Source: an uncultured Agrobacterium sp.
GTDB taxonomy: Bacteria > Pseudomonadota > Alphaproteobacteria > Rhizobiales > Rhizobiaceae
Length of the DNA stretch: 64,000 nucleotides
NCBI GenBank assembly: GCA_913777615.1
Contig: CAJYTK010000017.1
Span: 62,001 to 126,000 of the forward strand
Direction: 5' to 3'
Below the pieces are notes generated by a model that had not been told where the DNA came from, did not search any database, and saw nothing but the letters and a program-made list of their open reading frames with translations. Made by a program: the position numbers and the translations under genes. Positions 63,653 to 64,000 of this stretch are shown one piece after another (within the stretch, counting starts at the first letter, position 1; every line of letters begins with the position of its first letter).

Positions 63653-63973
63653 ATGATCACAGGGGGAAACGCAGCCGACTGGAGCGATGAGCTCGATTGC
63701 CTGCGTTTTCCGGTTCCCGGTCATGGCGCGCTTTGCGCCATGCATCGTCTTGCCTTCAAGGCGCTCCTGCAAGAGGCGCCGACAGCGCAGACGTGCCGGG
63801 CTTACTTCCTGGAAAACCGGGACGCTTTTCTCGATGCTGCGCGAAAGAAGATCGAGCGGATGACAATTCCATCCGACCGAAGCCTCCACATCAACAGCCG
63901 TGATTTACGCCGCGCCATGGCGGTAGAAGACGCGCAAGGACCGGCGCGCCTCTGCCGTGTTCTGGACCGTTGA
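63653..63973 (+). CDS. Conserved hypothetical protein downstream of cbtBA
   Basis: A 106-residue soluble protein with no recognised family. Visible features are an aromatic N-terminus (NAADWSDELDCLRFPVPGHG), several cysteines (CLRF, LCAMHR, TCRAYF, LCRV) and a helical C-terminal half with ERMTIPSDRSLHINSRDLRR. The ATG at 63653 lies one base after the cbtA stop, which puts it in the same B12-controlled operon and hints at a role in cobalt or cobalamin metabolism. No gene begins in the last 27 bases that I can support. Confidence 0.65.
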   Translation: MITGGNAADWSDELDCLRFPVPGHGALCAMHRLAFKALLQEAPTAQTCRAYFLENRDAFLDAARKKIERMTIPSDRSLHINSRDLRRAMAVEDAQGPARLCRVLDR

Positions 63974-64000
63974 AAGCACGATGAGTGGACTTGCATAGAG

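Noticed and set aside
1-64000. CRISPR arrays, insertion sequences or prophage genes
   Set aside because: No regularly spaced repeats, transposase-like frames or phage structural motifs were seen while reading the window.

Overview
The window looks like chromosomal DNA of an alphaproteobacterium of the Rhizobiaceae, most likely the Agrobacterium/Rhizobium group. Grounds: moderately high GC, many divergent LysR/MarR/TetR regulator-target pairs, a betIBA choline operon without betC, a cysH-cysD-cysN cluster with a non-fused CysN, a class 3 (Rhizobium etli type) L-asparaginase, an ohrR/ohr pair, a cobalamin riboswitch ahead of cbtBA, and the ligase-associated exonuclease/ATP-dependent ligase pair. 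The species call is inference; no 16S gene, plasmid replication gene, phage structural gene or CRISPR array was seen.

Layout. 0-5.7 kb: a cut lipoprotein gene, DUF1499, DCC and MBL-fold genes, tRNA-Gln(UUG), a malate:quinone oxidoreductase with an apparent Tat signal, and a small lipoprotein. 5.9-8.5 kb: tRNA-Pro(CGG), then a tightly packed minus-strand operon of six genes, five without recognisable function and one a DapA-fold protein that lacks the Schiff-base lysine. 9-11.5 kb: a two-gene glycan module, a homologue of plant glucuronoxylan 4-O-methyltransferases (DUF579/GXM) next to a glycosyltransferase fused to a methyltransferase-like domain, then a 25-residue membrane peptide. 11.6-19.4 kb: sulfate assimilation, with cysHDN divergent from the sulfate ABC importer genes sbp-cysTWA. 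19.4-23 kb: quinone reductase, EAL-CBS-GGDEF protein, orphan ParD. 23.2-27.1 kb: betIBA with a near-ideal BetI operator, giving glycine betaine from choline. 27.3-33 kb: ClC antiporter, DUF3750, asparaginase, GST, PAS-GAF-GGDEF protein. 33-38 kb: MarR/MFS efflux pair and the exonuclease-ligase DNA repair operon. 38-42.5 kb: a Tat-exported hydrolase, two L,D-transpeptidase lipoproteins and the OhrR/Ohr organic peroxide system. 42.5-51.3 kb: a GNAT pseudogene, a HerA-like ATPase, several redox enzymes with regulators, and a stand-alone TadG-like protein. 51.4-61 kb: regulator/enzyme pairs, ilvE, a LysG/LysE-type exporter pair, Fe/Mn superoxide dismutase, a metallophosphatase. 60.9-64 kb: two c-type cytochromes, then the B12 riboswitch and the cbtBA cobalt uptake genes.

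Most of the window is core metabolism and stress defence: sulfur assimilation, osmoprotection, peroxide and superoxide defence, cobalt supply. The parts I consider least explained are the 6.1-8.5 kb operon and the GXM-like/GT2-MT pair. Gene starts were moved from the longest frame to the start best supported by a ribosome binding site, signal peptide or family length wherever the sequence allowed.
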